64,000 nt of DNA from Eucommia ulmoides. Taxonomy: Eukaryota; Streptophyta; Magnoliopsida; Garryales; Eucommiaceae. Location of the stretch: the NCBI GenBank assembly GCA_016647705.1, contig CM028328.1:36928501-36992500 (forward strand), read 5' to 3'. This document shows, piece after piece, positions 33,883 to 45,693 of the stretch. The translations under genes were made by a program, and so were the position numbers. The notes beneath the pieces were generated by a model. It was not told where the DNA came from. It worked only from the letters and a program-made list of their open reading frames with translations, and did no database searches. Every line of letters begins with the position of its first letter. The first letter of the stretch is position 1.

Positions 33883-35404
33883 GGAATAAATCTTATTCCC
33901 TAGGTATGTGTTCAACCCGTTTTGTTTGTATGCATGCTATATGTTTAGTGGGTTCGCTGATGTTAGAACACTGCCATGTTCAGGCCTGGATGGTAAGGAA
34001 TGGATGATAGTTTAGTGGGTGTTCATCTATTTTGATTTTTTGTAGAAAAGAATGAACCATTATTTTTTTTATTTTTTTTTGAACAGAATGCAAAATTTTT
34101 GTTGTACAAAATTATGTTTTTGTATGTATTTTATTATTTTAATGAATGTTTTAGTTTTTAAATTTTTAGTTTAGTTAGTTTAATTTTTGTTTTTGCATGT
34201 TTAGTGTTAGATTAAATTATGTATATTAGTATTAGATTTAGTTTAGAATTGTGTATGTATAAAGTTGTATTTGCATGTTTAGATGTTCAATTCATTTGTC
34301 CAAGACCCAATGATGAGAATTATCCCCTAATTGCATATTGAGGTCGAGGGTAATACCTTCCTTGTGTGTTTTGTGTGCTTAACATGTTGATAATTATCTC
34401 GATCCTAAAATCGCACGACATTTGAACTCAATGTATAATTATCTGAACGATTAGACGCTGATTATTCAATATTAAGCTCATGATAAAAAATGAGGAAACT
34501 AGAACTTGATTTGAGAAAAACTTGAGGCGAAATCCTAGGTAAGGTAATTCCGGAGACATGATTTAGGCCGTCATTTTTTTGCTTGAACCGTTGTAGCTAA
34601 CCTAAAAATTTTCATTCCCTATTTTCCTTGTCGAAGTCGATAACGTAATCAATTCTGAAAATTTTATAAATTTGAATAAGTTTTGGGGTGTGTTTCTCTA
34701 ACTTCTTTTTGAACTCTCCTAAGACTGTAATAATTCGAATTAATTTAGGAATATGTTTCTAAAAAAAAAAGTGAATATAATTTTCATTTTCTTCTCTTTC
34801 GACAAGTGAATACAAGGATCTTCGTTTCTTATTCAGAGTTGTATTCTAAGAATGTGGGGTCATGAGAGAGGATAGCAACAAGCGATTTTACCTCGGGTAT
34901 CGTTCATTTAAAACGATTATCTATTTTCAATTCCAGTGATACTTGTGGTCGGTCTCCAAAGCCAAACCAAGGCCTATTGATTTATATGAATATCCAAGCC
35001 TACATTAGTGGATAGTAGACTCCAATCAAGTGTATGGTTTTCCTGAATCCTTCAACGGTTTAAGTTATGAGCTTAAAGATTGAATAATCCAATCCGGTAT
35101 TTGAATAGTTACACATTTGAGTTCTCTCACACACACTTCAAAAGGATCTAGAATGGTTTTTATTGATATTGATAGTTGAAATTCTAGAACACCACTTGGT
35201 GTGGGTTACTTCCCGAACTTGATCAAATTTAGGGACGTTGAGGGAAGAACAAATTGGTCCTTTCGATTGAACTTTATATTTACATGCATATACTTCTTTC
35301 ATGTTAGTTTAGTTTTTCATTTTCAGTTGGTTAGTTTATTAGTTAGTTTAATTTAGTGTTAGTGTTTTGCTAGAGGACTAGCAAAATTCTAAGTTTTGGG
35401 GTAT
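33883..35404 (+). other. Non-coding 3' part of the Athila-like element, with polypurine tract
   Basis: AT-rich text without domains, containing short TTTAGTTTAG-like repetitions at 34140-34230. It ends in AAGTTTTGGGGTAT at the LTR border, the likely polypurine tract. Confidence 0.65.
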
Positions 35405-36894
35405 TGATAGGTGTGAAAAACCTATCTATTTCGAAATCGAATTTGTTAGTTTTCAAGCATTTTAGTTATATTTAATTGTGTTTTAGTGTAAAACAGGTGA
35501 AGGGACGTTAAAGGGTAATAAACAAGTGAAAATGGTGGAGAAACGGTAAAGAAAATGTGAAAAACAGGGTTTCGGTGAATGAAGACCACCGCCTAAGCGG
35601 AAGTTCTACTGCCTAGGTGGAAAAGAGGCAGAATGTTGGAGTGTTGAAGGGCTGAACCACCGCCTAGGCGAGAAAAGATCAGAATGTTATGCCAGCAGCC
35701 ACCACCTAGGCGAAGAAGCCACCACTTAAGCGAAGATCCGACAGAAACTTAAACCGACTTAAGCCATCGCCTAAGCGGTGAACCACCGCTTAGGCGGTGA
35801 CACTCTGTGCAGAAATATCTGTTTTCAGATATTTTGAAGATATTTTCTAAACCTTGCCTATTAAACCCTTTTCTCCCCCAACTCCCTAGAAACCTTAGAC
35901 GCTAGAGAGGACGCTTGGTTGATATTTTGAGAGCTCCTTCCACCTTAGTTAGGTTTAGGTAATTCAGGAAGTAGATTAGATTAGTTTAGGAGGTGTTCTT
36001 GGCCAATCCTTGAAGAGCTAGAAGAGGAAGTTCATCAATGGAGAAGAGGAAGCTCGGGAGGATTGTTCTTTGGCGAAAGTGGACTACTCCACTTTGAGAT
36101 TTGACTTTTCTTCCCTTGTTTCCATCTTTTTATTTAATGTTTATTGTTGATATTGATGATCTCCTCTTGATTTAATGTTTTATTGGCTAAGAACATGTTA
36201 TTGTAATTAAAGATTAGTTAGGGAAAGATGTAGTTGTGTAAATACTCATTTGGTTTAATATATGTTTCTTTAACGGTTGTTGCTTTTAAGTCCGATTGTG
36301 TTTATCATTTGATGACGAACTTAGTATGCTTGTTATGGTATTAGGGTTGGATTTGAGAATCTAGGGTTTGACACTCGGGAGAGGTAACCTTGGATTCGGA
36401 TTAGGGTAAACACATCGTTACGACCTCACGACCCGGGAGGGCGTTAGTTAGTGTGCAATCGATGACGTTGGATCAAGACTCATGCCGCCTAGAGTCATTA
36501 AGACATTGAGGGGGACCTCTTCGTTGACACGAAGTCATGTATTCCCCCGTCTTACACTCGGAAGAGGTGGCGGAGGAGTTACAAACCGAGATTGTTGGAT
36601 ACCTAAACTCCGTTATTGTTAACTGAACGAAATCAAACATGTATTAAGTGAACGAAATCAATCCCTAATTAATCAACTTAGTTAAGATTAACCCACTAAT
36701 TGTAGTTTAGCTTAATTTAATATTAAATCATGTCTTTCATCATCAGAATAACATGAGACTACGTAAATTGCGGTATTCAATTATTCACACTTTTCTCTGT
36801 GGGAATGATATCTGATCTTCAAGATCCACTATATTAAAACTTAGACCTCGTATACTTGCGAGAGTAAGTAACGGCGTGTTTCACGTCCCTACCA
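35405..36894 (+). repeat. Right LTR of the Athila-like element
   Basis: 1490 bp, a close copy of 29683-31183 including the palindrome cluster (35586-35802). TSD GTTTC follows. Confidence 0.93.
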
Positions 36895-37928
36895 GTTTCT
36901 TAGGTCACTAGGTTTTAAAGAAAATTAATAAAGGAAAAGAGAAAAAAATATTTTTGAAAATGATCCAAATTTGACTCAAAAAAAATAGTCTTAACCAAAG
37001 TATTCATTAGATTCATAGGTTGATTATGCCCGAGGAAGGTGTTAGGCACTCCAATATACTCGTTTGAAAACTGTACCTCAGTTTCTAAGTATTTCAAATT
37101 AAATCAAGATCGACTTTTGTTTGATTTGGTTGGTTAACATGATTTTTTCCCTTAATTGAATTTATTATGACGTGTTCATTAAAGTAAGGCTAATAAGCAT
37201 GCAAGTAATTAAGATGTAAAAACGTCCCCCTTTAAAACCACCTAGCAATTTATGGAAGAATCAACAAGTTTTAGTCTCGGGGGGAGAAAGTTTTTATTTT
37301 TCTTTTATTTATTTATTTTTTGTGATTTTAGTTTAAGTTATGACGACAAAAGTTTTTGTTTTAAAAGAGGAGGAAAAGAATGCAATAATGAGGTTTAAGG
37401 ACTTTTCATTTATTTTTTAGATAAATAGTTTTCCTTTCATGAAAATGAAAATTAAAGACTAAGAAAACATTTTTATTGTTTTTTTTATGATGGAAAAACG
37501 GATTTAATAAAATAAATATTCTTGTAAAATATTTTTAAAAGAAAAGGAAAAATTAAATTTAAAGAAACATTTTTTACTTTTAAATAAAAAACAAAAGTTT
37601 TGAAAAAACTTAAGAAAATAATTTGAAATAGAAAACAAAAATTTTGGAAAACTTTTAAGAAAGGAAAAAAAAAAAAACAATTTGAAGTAGAAAAATAATT
37701 TGAAAATAAATATTTGTTTTTAGTAAATTTTGTCTTTTTGTGAGAAAACATTTAATAGAAAAAAAAAATACTTTTAGAAAAATGAAATTTTTATTTTTAA
37801 AATTAAAATATATTTTTAATGAAGAGACATTTTTGGAAAGGTTTTGTCTTGTGGTGAGGAAAACTATTTGAAGAAGAAAGGTATATTTTCATGAAATTTT
37901 TATCCTTTAGTGAAGAAAGCATTCATTA

Positions 37929-37969
<41 letters not shown>

Positions 37970-39275
37970 TGAAAAACAATTTTCAAAGGAAAAGAATAAA
38001 TGTTTTTTTAAAAAAATATTTTAGAAAATCTTGGTTTTGAAAAATGAAATACATTTTAAGGGAAGAATTTTTTTTTATTTAAAGGAAAGAAAAAAATCAA
38101 TTTAAAAAAACACTTTTTTTTTTAGAAAGAAAAGAAATATTCAAAGTTTTGTTTTAAGGAAAAAAAAAATCTTTTTGAGTTTTTCTTAGATGAAGGAAAA
38201 CACTTTTTATTTTATTTTTTATATGGAAAGAGTTTTTTTGTAGTAACTATTTTAGAAGTATCATTTGTTTTGAAAGAAAATAATGAGACTTGGATTTTGC
38301 TTTTTTTATTCAAGATAAGAAAAACAAAACTTTATCATAATAACCTCAACCAAAATCATTTAGGGGAAGAATTTTCCTAAAACCCTTACTTAAAATTTCT
38401 CACAAAATGAGAAACCGAAAAGTAAGTTATGGAAAATCATCCCTTATGATTTTTAGTTTAAGTAAAAAACAAAATTCATTATTTCTTTCTATTTTTTTTT
38501 TTTTTGTTTCAATATGTAAACAAAGAAGTTGGTGAGTAAGATATGTATATAGTATAATATGATTATGAACATATGTAATAGGCCACTCCAAACTTTAGGT
38601 TAGTAAGGAGTTATATTTCTAAAGGAGATTGCACCTATCTCCTAAGGAATAAATGCTTTCCCTTTTTCTACCTTCTAGCATAAGTAGGACTTGACTGTTA
38701 TAAGTACATATAGGTATAATGTCAATACGAGGACTTGACTAAAAAATAAAAATAAACATGTCAGGCCAAAGATTGTGACTTAGTGCTGGTCCAATGCCTA
38801 GGTTAAAAAAAATGCAAAAATGTAAAGCGCAAAAAAGCGCAGATAAAGTAAATGACAGTAAAGCAAATGCGAAAAAGTAAAGTATGAGAAAGTAAATAAT
38901 GGTAAAGTAAATGCAAGAAAAGTAAAGTGCGTTTTTGAAAAATGGCTTGCATTTTTTATTGGGTTTGACCTTTTTTTGGGTTTGTCTTTCTATGTTTGTC
39001 TTTATTTTAGATAAGTATGTAAAGATGTTAGGAGGTTTGAGAACTTACCTTGCTTTTTGGAAGGATGGTTCTTTTTCTCCTTTATTTGCTTCTTTTTTTT
39101 TCTTCTTTATTTGCTTTTTTTTTTCTTAGATCTCTTTGTGTAGAGAATCTAAGATTTGTAAAAACTGAAATCTAAATTTGAGAAATATTTTTTAGAGAGA
39201 GAAATTGCTCTTATTATGTAGTGAGAGAACATGCAAGAGTGGAGACGTGAATTAACAAGCAAAATGCAAAGGAGG
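36895..39275 (-). repeat. Tat/Ogre-type LTR, middle piece
   Basis: This continues the LTR interrupted at 29683. It contains the reversed signature (minus strand: GGAGTGCCTAACACCTTCCT at about 37030) shared with 54530-54590, long A/T tracts including a 37-T run (37932-37968), and a degenerate GTAAAGTAAATGC repeat at 38815-38935. On the minus strand a TATA-like box lies in the last piece at 49982-50020. No genes are seen. Open frames here are AT-tract artefacts. Confidence 0.55.
37932..37968 (+). repeat. Poly-T run (37 bases)
   Basis: An uninterrupted T tract in a very T/A-rich part of the Tat-type LTR. Confidence 0.95.
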
Positions 39276-42200
39276 TGTTGAACCCTAGGTTTTGATGAAC
39301 AATAAAGTATTGATATTTTTTTGTATAGCTAATGATTTTATTAAGTGTTTCAGATTTATAAGTTCCAGGCATGTGATTAAGAAGAAGACCTCATGAAGAA
39401 ATATAAAGTGTGAAAGATGGACACAATGAAGATATGAAGAGTTTTGAAGAACTTGAAGAAAATTAGGTGAAAACAATTATCTACTTACATACTCTTAATG
39501 CAACCTGAATTAGGATCACACATGATACTTTAAATTAAGATATAAAGAATCAATGGGTAAATTAAAGAAAAACTGGAACAACTTAAACCAATCGGTTAAC
39601 CGATTGGAGGCAGTCGGTCAACCGACTGGCCTGTAAGTTTAGGCTATATTTCAGCTTTGGATTAGTCGGTCTACCGATCATCAAGGCTCAGTCAACCGAC
39701 TGAGTCGGTTGAGGTTTCGTGTGACTTGGTCTCTTGGTCAAAAGCTATCTGTTTTTAAGGATTCTAAGGGAGATATTTGGGGGATTTGAACTTAAATTAA
39801 GATATGGTCTACCTATTTTATTACCCCTATTGATTTGGTCCATATACTATGAAATTCTCCTAATTTAAATAAATTAATACTTCATATCTTCATGTTTTTA
39901 AATTAAGAATAGTTTTATAAATTTATTTGAGAAAATTGAAAGATATATTAATGTGGAATATATCTGAAATAAAAGATAATGTTATATGGATTCTAAGAGT
40001 GTCTTTTAGAGGCATATCTTTGAAAAACTAGCCATTGGAGGGCTTGATATTTGCCTATTAATATAGACCTGCGGGAATAGAGATCAATACATCTAGAACA
40101 ATTAGTTCAAGCTTTCTAAGAGTTATGTTTATGCTAAGATTTTTGTGAGAGATTCATTATTTGTTCTTGATCTAAAGCATTTGTGATTTGGCGTCATCGA
40201 CTTGTGTTTTATTGTGATTCTATCATTATCTTCGGTGTTTCCCAGTAAGATCTTTCCAAGCTTTGTTATTTATTTTGAATTCATATATTTATTGATTTCT
40301 TGGTTTAAGATTGTTTAGAAAATAATTTTAAACTTGAAAGCTTGAAAATCGATTTTAAACGATTTTACTTGATTATCTGATTACGTTCTTAAAATTGTAC
40401 TACCCACTTTATTTGTAAGACCCTAATTTTCACATGTGGATATTCATTAGCCACATTTTAGAATATTAAGAAAATAACAGGGTAGAATGTGTCCATTATT
40501 ATCCAATTTAAAATTTTAAGGGGTGAATTTATAATTTAAAGAATATTAAATTTTGAAATGGGTGTAAATGATAACTTAAAGGGATTTGGGGGGAGATTAA
40601 TGTAATTTAAGAAAAACTAATATATATATATATATACACACACACAAACTGAGGGATCAAAAACTAAAAACAAGGAAGATCATGACGTGGCTTCATTTGG
40701 AGTAAGGAAGATCCACTTCTATCTTGCATATATATATATATATAAACACATGAATTTCAATCCCAACACTGAAAAAGAAGAGAAAATCAGAAAATAGAGA
40801 GAGATAGGAGAAGGTTCGGCTGTGTCGTGGGTCGCCGGCGGTGGTGGGTTCTGTTCGTCGTGGTTTCTTCGGCGTGGAGGGGTGTGTGTGTTCGTCGTCG
40901 ATCATCCAATGATCGTGTGTGTGGGTGTGTTGTTGTTGATCATCCGGTGATCATGTGTGTGTGTGTCACTGCTGTGTGTGGGTGTGTATGCGATCGCCAT
41001 GTGTGTGTGTGCTCTGTTCCATTTTGTCGCCGGTGTGAGTGTGTGTGAGTGGGTTCTGTTCACCGGTGGAGTATGGAGGTAATTGGTGTGTGCATGTGTG
41101 TGGTTAGTCGTATGTGTTCTGTTCTATTTTGTTCTTTGTGTGTGTGTGCTGCTCGTCGTTGCTGTGGCTATGCATGCGGTGATTGCGTGTGTGTGTTCCT
41201 CTATTGTTTCGCTATGTGCATATGTATGGGTTGATATGTGTGGGAGCGTCAGAATGTGGTGTTTGTGTGTGCTTTGATCGTTGGGGAGGGGCGGCAAGTG
41301 AGATCGCCGGAGCTGGTGAGGAGAGAGAGAGAAGGACGGTTGGTTAAAATAAAGAAGAGCAGAGGAAAAATGTGTTCGCCGCGGTGGTGAGGTTTCAGTA
41401 AAACAGAAAACAGGAAAATGAAGAAAAAAAAGGGAAAAGAGGAAACAAATAAAATAAAATCCAAAATCCAATTTCTTGGCCTGCGAGTGATTCAGAATAG
41501 GTAAAATTTTAGTTGGGTATTATTGTCGATTAAATTAAATTGTTAAGTATTAAAATTTTTGCAATCGTAATAGTAATTTTTGGAATCGTAATAATATTTT
41601 TATATCATTAATCTTAAATAAATTGGTACAATAAATATTAACGTAATGAGACGGACAAAATAATAATTCTTCATAATAAAAATTTGGGGAATGAGAGATA
41701 TGAAATTTAGGGCTTGCATTGCATGTTAGGATATTTTGAATAAAATATTAATTTAGGCCTATCGTTGTTAGGTTTACAGGCGCCAGCGTCCTGGTAGGTT
41801 TTGGACGCTGATATTTTTGCAATGCGGAAAACGAGGTGAGTGTACTGTTTTCTATGTAAATATACAAATTTTATTTTCGTATAAATTGTGAAAAAATGTG
41901 TTTATTAAAAATTGGACGATTTTACAACTTGGATCAAGCAAATTTTTAAATGTAGATAGTGATTTTTGTCCGACTATTCCATAACTTTGATCCCATCAAG
42001 AGGGTACGTCATGCGGTATGGTTTTGACCTGTTAGGACGGCACATCTTGCAGGTGGTTGATTATTGTTATGACCTGTCAGGAGTGTCGGTCCTTCGAGTG
42101 GTTGATTATTATGTCCTGTCCAGAGGATTAGTCCGACAAGTGGTTGTTGATATTATGACCTGTCCGGAGGATTAGTCTTGTAGGTGGTTGATTGACCCGT

Positions 42201-43746
42201 CAGGAGTACAAATCCTGCGGGTGGTACTCCTACCATTAGGGATAATAAATGGCCCTGACACTGGTAGTCACTTGGATGGCACAGTTGTGCAGGTTACGGT
42301 TCTGTTGTAACTGCCGATCGTGAGGTAAAAACGATCCTATGGCTAGTAGGAAAATGGTGTGGGGTATTTTATTATACGATGAATTGCCTGAATTGATTGG
42401 CTTAGATATATGATTTTAAAATGGGTTAGCGTAAAGATATTATTTTATTACACTGATTGACTTAAAATATTTGGATTTGGTGTTTTAAATATATGAGTTA
42501 TTTTAGTGGTGATAGGGAAATTAGATTTTCGTACGGTATATGATTATATAGTATAATATTTTGAAACGTGGTGTTTAATACTTATACTTGATCTATAAAA
42601 TGTTTTTATTATGAAGATAGTACACCGATAATTTTTTTTGGTTTCAAGTGCCGCAGATAGGAGTGGGTCCACTACTGACACTAGGTAGAGTCTGGAGGTA
42701 GTGTTCTTTGGGGAGTGGGCTGGTCAGAGGCGAACCGCGGAAGGTTCAACATTTTTGGTGATTTTTGTTGTATATATTTTTGGGACGAGTGTGTCCCATA
42801 ATTTTTGGAAATGAGTAATAGGTATTATTTTTTTTTGGGGGAGGAAATATTGATAGCGGTACGTGTGCGTCTGAGTATGTATGTATATATATGTATGTGT
42901 TTGGTTGGTTGGTCAGGAAGTATCATGCTGACATCATGCCCAGTCTCGGGTGCCGGGTGCCCGGGATGGGGTGTGTTGTCATTAATTAATTAAATTTTAT
43001 TTGCCTCACATTGTATCATCACGTAGTAATTATTCGGGACATTAATCGTGTATATTTGTATTGAGGTGATAGAAGCTTTTTATGGGAAAAAACTTATATT
43101 TTTTTGTATTTGTAAGTTTGAGCGGATTAGACACGTTTGGGAAGATGTCTAGTTTGGGTAGCTAGGTTTTGATCTTTTTTCTGTGAAAAATATTAGGGTT
43201 TGATCTTTGTCCTGCAAAAAGGTTAGGTTATTTTTTTCCCTTGAAAAAAAATTAGGTTTTGATTCTTTTGATAATTGAATCGTATTTTCGATTGAATTGT
43301 AAAGGTTCATCATTTCCTGTGAAAAGGATAAGTGAGAGAGTATTGGGTTAATCTTTAAAAAGATAGGGTTCATCCTGGCGTAAGAAAAGGGTAATTTGTA
43401 AAGGTGATTATGTTCCTATAAAAGAATTATTGTAATGGTTTGGTTCCTATCTAGTAAAGGGATCAAAGGGGTTTAGTGGACTGTGAATCTTCGTAGAGCT
43501 TGGGGGACTAGAGTAGGCAAGACTAGCTTGACTGATCCAAGATATATCATTGTGTGGCGCATTGTTTATGTTCTATTATATTGTGTTTGGGTGTGCACTT
43601 AGTATTAAACACATATTCGCCGCGTAACTAAGATAATAATTAATTTAGGAAAGTTTATTATTTGATATTAAGTGTTTAAAGAATTAATTGTTTAAATTTT
43701 GTAACTACCCAATTTATCCCCTCTTGGGTAGCTCTTTTGACCAACA
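39276..43746 (+). repeat. Left LTR of the SIRE-like element (with nested solo LTR)
   Basis: Aligned with LTR 2 once 40414-42981 is removed. A segment of about 390 bp near 39535 is missing relative to LTR 2. It contains the 20-bp perfect palindrome CCAATCGGTTAACCGATTGG (39588-39607) and several related ones to 39715. TATA-like text GCCTATTAATATAGACC is near 40052. Confidence 0.9.
40414..42981 (+). mobile_element. Solo LTR, Tekay-type, inside the SIRE-like left LTR
   Basis: It starts TGTAAGACCC and ends GGGGTGTGTTGTCA. The right LTR of the host element has an uninterrupted version of the site (ACTTTATTAATTAAT near 49202), which proves insertion. Flanks TTATT and TTAAT are a near-match target duplication. 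It has a TATA-like (TA)n tract at 40619-40644, a TG/CpG-rich segment (40820-41290) and a degenerate 45-bp array at 42027-42225. It is the opposite-strand relative of 18127-21289. Confidence 0.85.
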
Positions 43747-43748
43747 AT

Positions 43749-43762
43749 TGATATCAGAGCTG
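43749..43762 (+). other. Primer-binding site of the SIRE-like element
   Basis: TGATATCAGAGCTGG lies three bases after the LTR end and matches the iMet site used by copia elements. Confidence 0.85.
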
Positions 43763-43799
43763 GTTTTAGCTCGTTAGGCTTAACATCCTAGCTAAACAC

Positions 43800-44830
43800 G
43801 ATTACAAGGAGTATAGTAATAATGGTATTTTATGTAAATCCTCCACTTGTCTTGATACTATTTGAGAGTCTCCTGCTTCCTCTGATAATCAGGGTCTCGT
43901 TAGTGAGAATGATAAACTTTGTCATAATGAGGCTGCAGATAAGGTTATTGAGATGCTGATTGCCCTTACTTATATTTTTTGGAAAAGAGAATTTTAAACT
44001 TGGGTAAAACATTGTAATTCTTGAAAATAAAAAGTTTAATACCACTAAATCTCTTAAGAAGAAGAATTTGGACAAATATTTTGAAACTACTGAATTTTTA
44101 AATACTTTATCTGAAATTGGTAAGTTGTTGAAAAAATCAATTTTCTTTAAGAAGAGAATGAAGTTCTGAAAGTTAATATCTATGATTTTCAGCAAAATGA
44201 CTTTAAAAAGAAAAATCTTGAAACTTTAAAATGAGACCTTGAATATTGAGTTGGATAATGCAAGGTGTAAGCTTGATAGAGCTCGTTTGAAAATTCATTC
44301 CGTTGAAAATTATTGTCAAATTCTTAAGAACGATCTTGAATTTATGCATAAGAAGAATTGTGATCTACAGGTGAACGTTAGTTTGTTGGAGCGATCACTT
44401 GAAAAGACTCAAAAGGAGCTTAACGAAACGGTGGATAAATTCAAGGATATTAAGACAACTAAATATGTTGAAAAACCAATAGTTGCTAAAACAGCTCCTC
44501 AATATCACCATCAATATCGTCCTCCCATACGTAATAATGATTATCTGAAGAAACGTGCTAATAATACTAGATGTTTTTATTGTGTGTAGCATGGTCATTT
44601 TGAGAAAATGTGTTATTTGTTGCATGGTTACTCGGTCGGATCCAGAAGTAATTGGATTCCAAGGAAAGAAATTTTTTATGCATGTACAAATGTTAAATTT
44701 GATCAATCAAGATGTTACAATGAATATTACGTTCCAAGAAGGGATTCCAGATTCAATGCAACAAGGAGGATAAATCAATACATGCAAAATGGAAAGTTCA
44801 AAAAGCAGCGGGTTCAGTACATGAAATAAA
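43800..44830 (+). pseudogene. gag remnant of the SIRE-like element
   Basis: The N-terminal half (43800-44238) is frame-broken. From 44239 a coiled-coil-like stretch (ELDNARCKLDRARLKIHSVE) leads into RCFYCV, a stop, then HGHFEKMC, together a CX2CX4HX4C zinc knuckle typical of copia gag. After it, SNWIPRKEIFYACTNV resembles the post-knuckle W-x-P segment of SIRE-type gag. Gag packages element RNA. The internal stop (44587) and upstream breaks make this copy inactive. Confidence 0.75.
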
Positions 44831-44888
44831 CTAATACTTATCATCAAAGAATGGTAAGAAACCAAATTAGAAAAGGACAACGTATAAG

Positions 44889-45179
44889 GTGGCGACAAAG
44901 CAAAATGAGGAAAAACAGCTTAAAGCATCTTACAAAGGCAAAAAGATTATTACTGAACCAATCCAGAAGAAAGCCAATGTAAGTAAGGAAGAAATCAACG
45001 TGGAAAATCAAGCGAAAGGAAAAATGGCAGATTCAAAGGACAACAAGCTTGAAATTAAAAATTCACCAAAGGTACACACACCAATTGCTCCCAAAGACGA
45101 ACCAGGTATGTCAATTTTTCTTAAATTCAAATGTGTTAATTTTGTTAGGGAGACCGATACCTCACATTTTCTAAATTAG
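44889..45179 (+). CDS. Lysine-rich open frame, unknown function
   Basis: 96 codons, very rich in Lys, Glu and Asn in the first two thirds (EEKQLKASYKGKKIITE), with no known domain. It lies just after the gag knuckle and could be the gag C-terminal tail in a shifted frame. In SIRE-like elements a charged linker is expected there, so it is probably not an independent gene. Confidence 0.35.
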   Translation: MATKQNEEKQLKASYKGKKIITEPIQKKANVSKEEINVENQAKGKMADSKDNKLEIKNSPKVHTPIAPKDEPGMSIFLKFKCVNFVRETDTSHFLN

Positions 45180-45310
45180 TTTATTTGTGATTTGTGTAGG
45201 GTGTGTGTGTGTGTGTGAAAGTATTTTAAATAATATGTGTGGATCAAAATAAGAGATACAATTGAGCTAGTGGATTAAATAGGACAAGAAATCACCAAAG
45301 GACAAATTGT

Positions 45311-45400
45311 CTTGTCGGTTAACCGACAAGAACTGTAGGTCAACTCACAGAAACAGAGCCTGCAAAATGCAGACTTTGCCCTGGTCAGTCAACTGACTGT
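45311..45400 (+). repeat. Palindromes upstream of the transposon-protein ORF of the SIRE-like element
   Basis: CTTGTCGGTTAACCGACAAG (45311-45330) is a perfect 20-bp palindrome. GTCAGTCAACTGAC near 45384 is a second, with one mismatched centre. The core GGTTAACC is the same as in the LTRs of this element. Confidence 0.9.
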
Positions 45401-45693
45401 TATGGGAATAAATTCCCTTTGGGCTTTCATTTCGCCTCTATTTCGATTTCATCCGTTCTCTCTCTAAAATTCTTTAATTTCCAAAGAGATTTATTCCAAA
45501 TCTACAAGAGGTCTTCAAATATTAGCTTGGATTAGAAGATTAAGGGCTTTGATCTATTGCTTGGAAGCAAACATTTCATCAAAATGTTGGTCTTTCTTTT
45601 CTACTTTAGGGTTTTGGTAGATCTACTCGTGTGGCTTCATCTTGTTAGGTTTTTGGGTCTTAAATTGTTTGTTGAAATCACTATTGGTAGGAA

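Larger units (their letters stand above)
29683..36894 (+). mobile_element. Athila-like non-autonomous LTR retrotransposon (7212 bp, TSD GTTTC)
   Basis: LTRs 29683-31183 and 35405-36894 start TG(A)(A/T)AGGTGTGAAAAACC and end CCCCTACCA/TCCCTACCA. GTTTC flanks both sides (29678-29682, 36895-36899). The primer site TTTGGCGCTATTGCCGAGGA is of the tRNA-Asp type used by Athila. The interior has no recognisable gag or pol. It has a palindrome cluster (31826-32105), a spliced-looking leader, a 'putative plant transposon protein' frame (32734-33882), and about 1.5 kb of non-coding DNA ending in TTTTGGGGTAT as polypurine tract. Confidence 0.92.

Noticed and set aside
37485..37751. Phe/Lys-rich frame of 88 codons on the minus strand
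   Set aside because: Product of A/T homopolymer-rich LTR sequence.
40827..41471. Cys/Val-rich open frames
   Set aside because: They lie in the TG-rich stretch of the second solo LTR, the same situation in reverse orientation.
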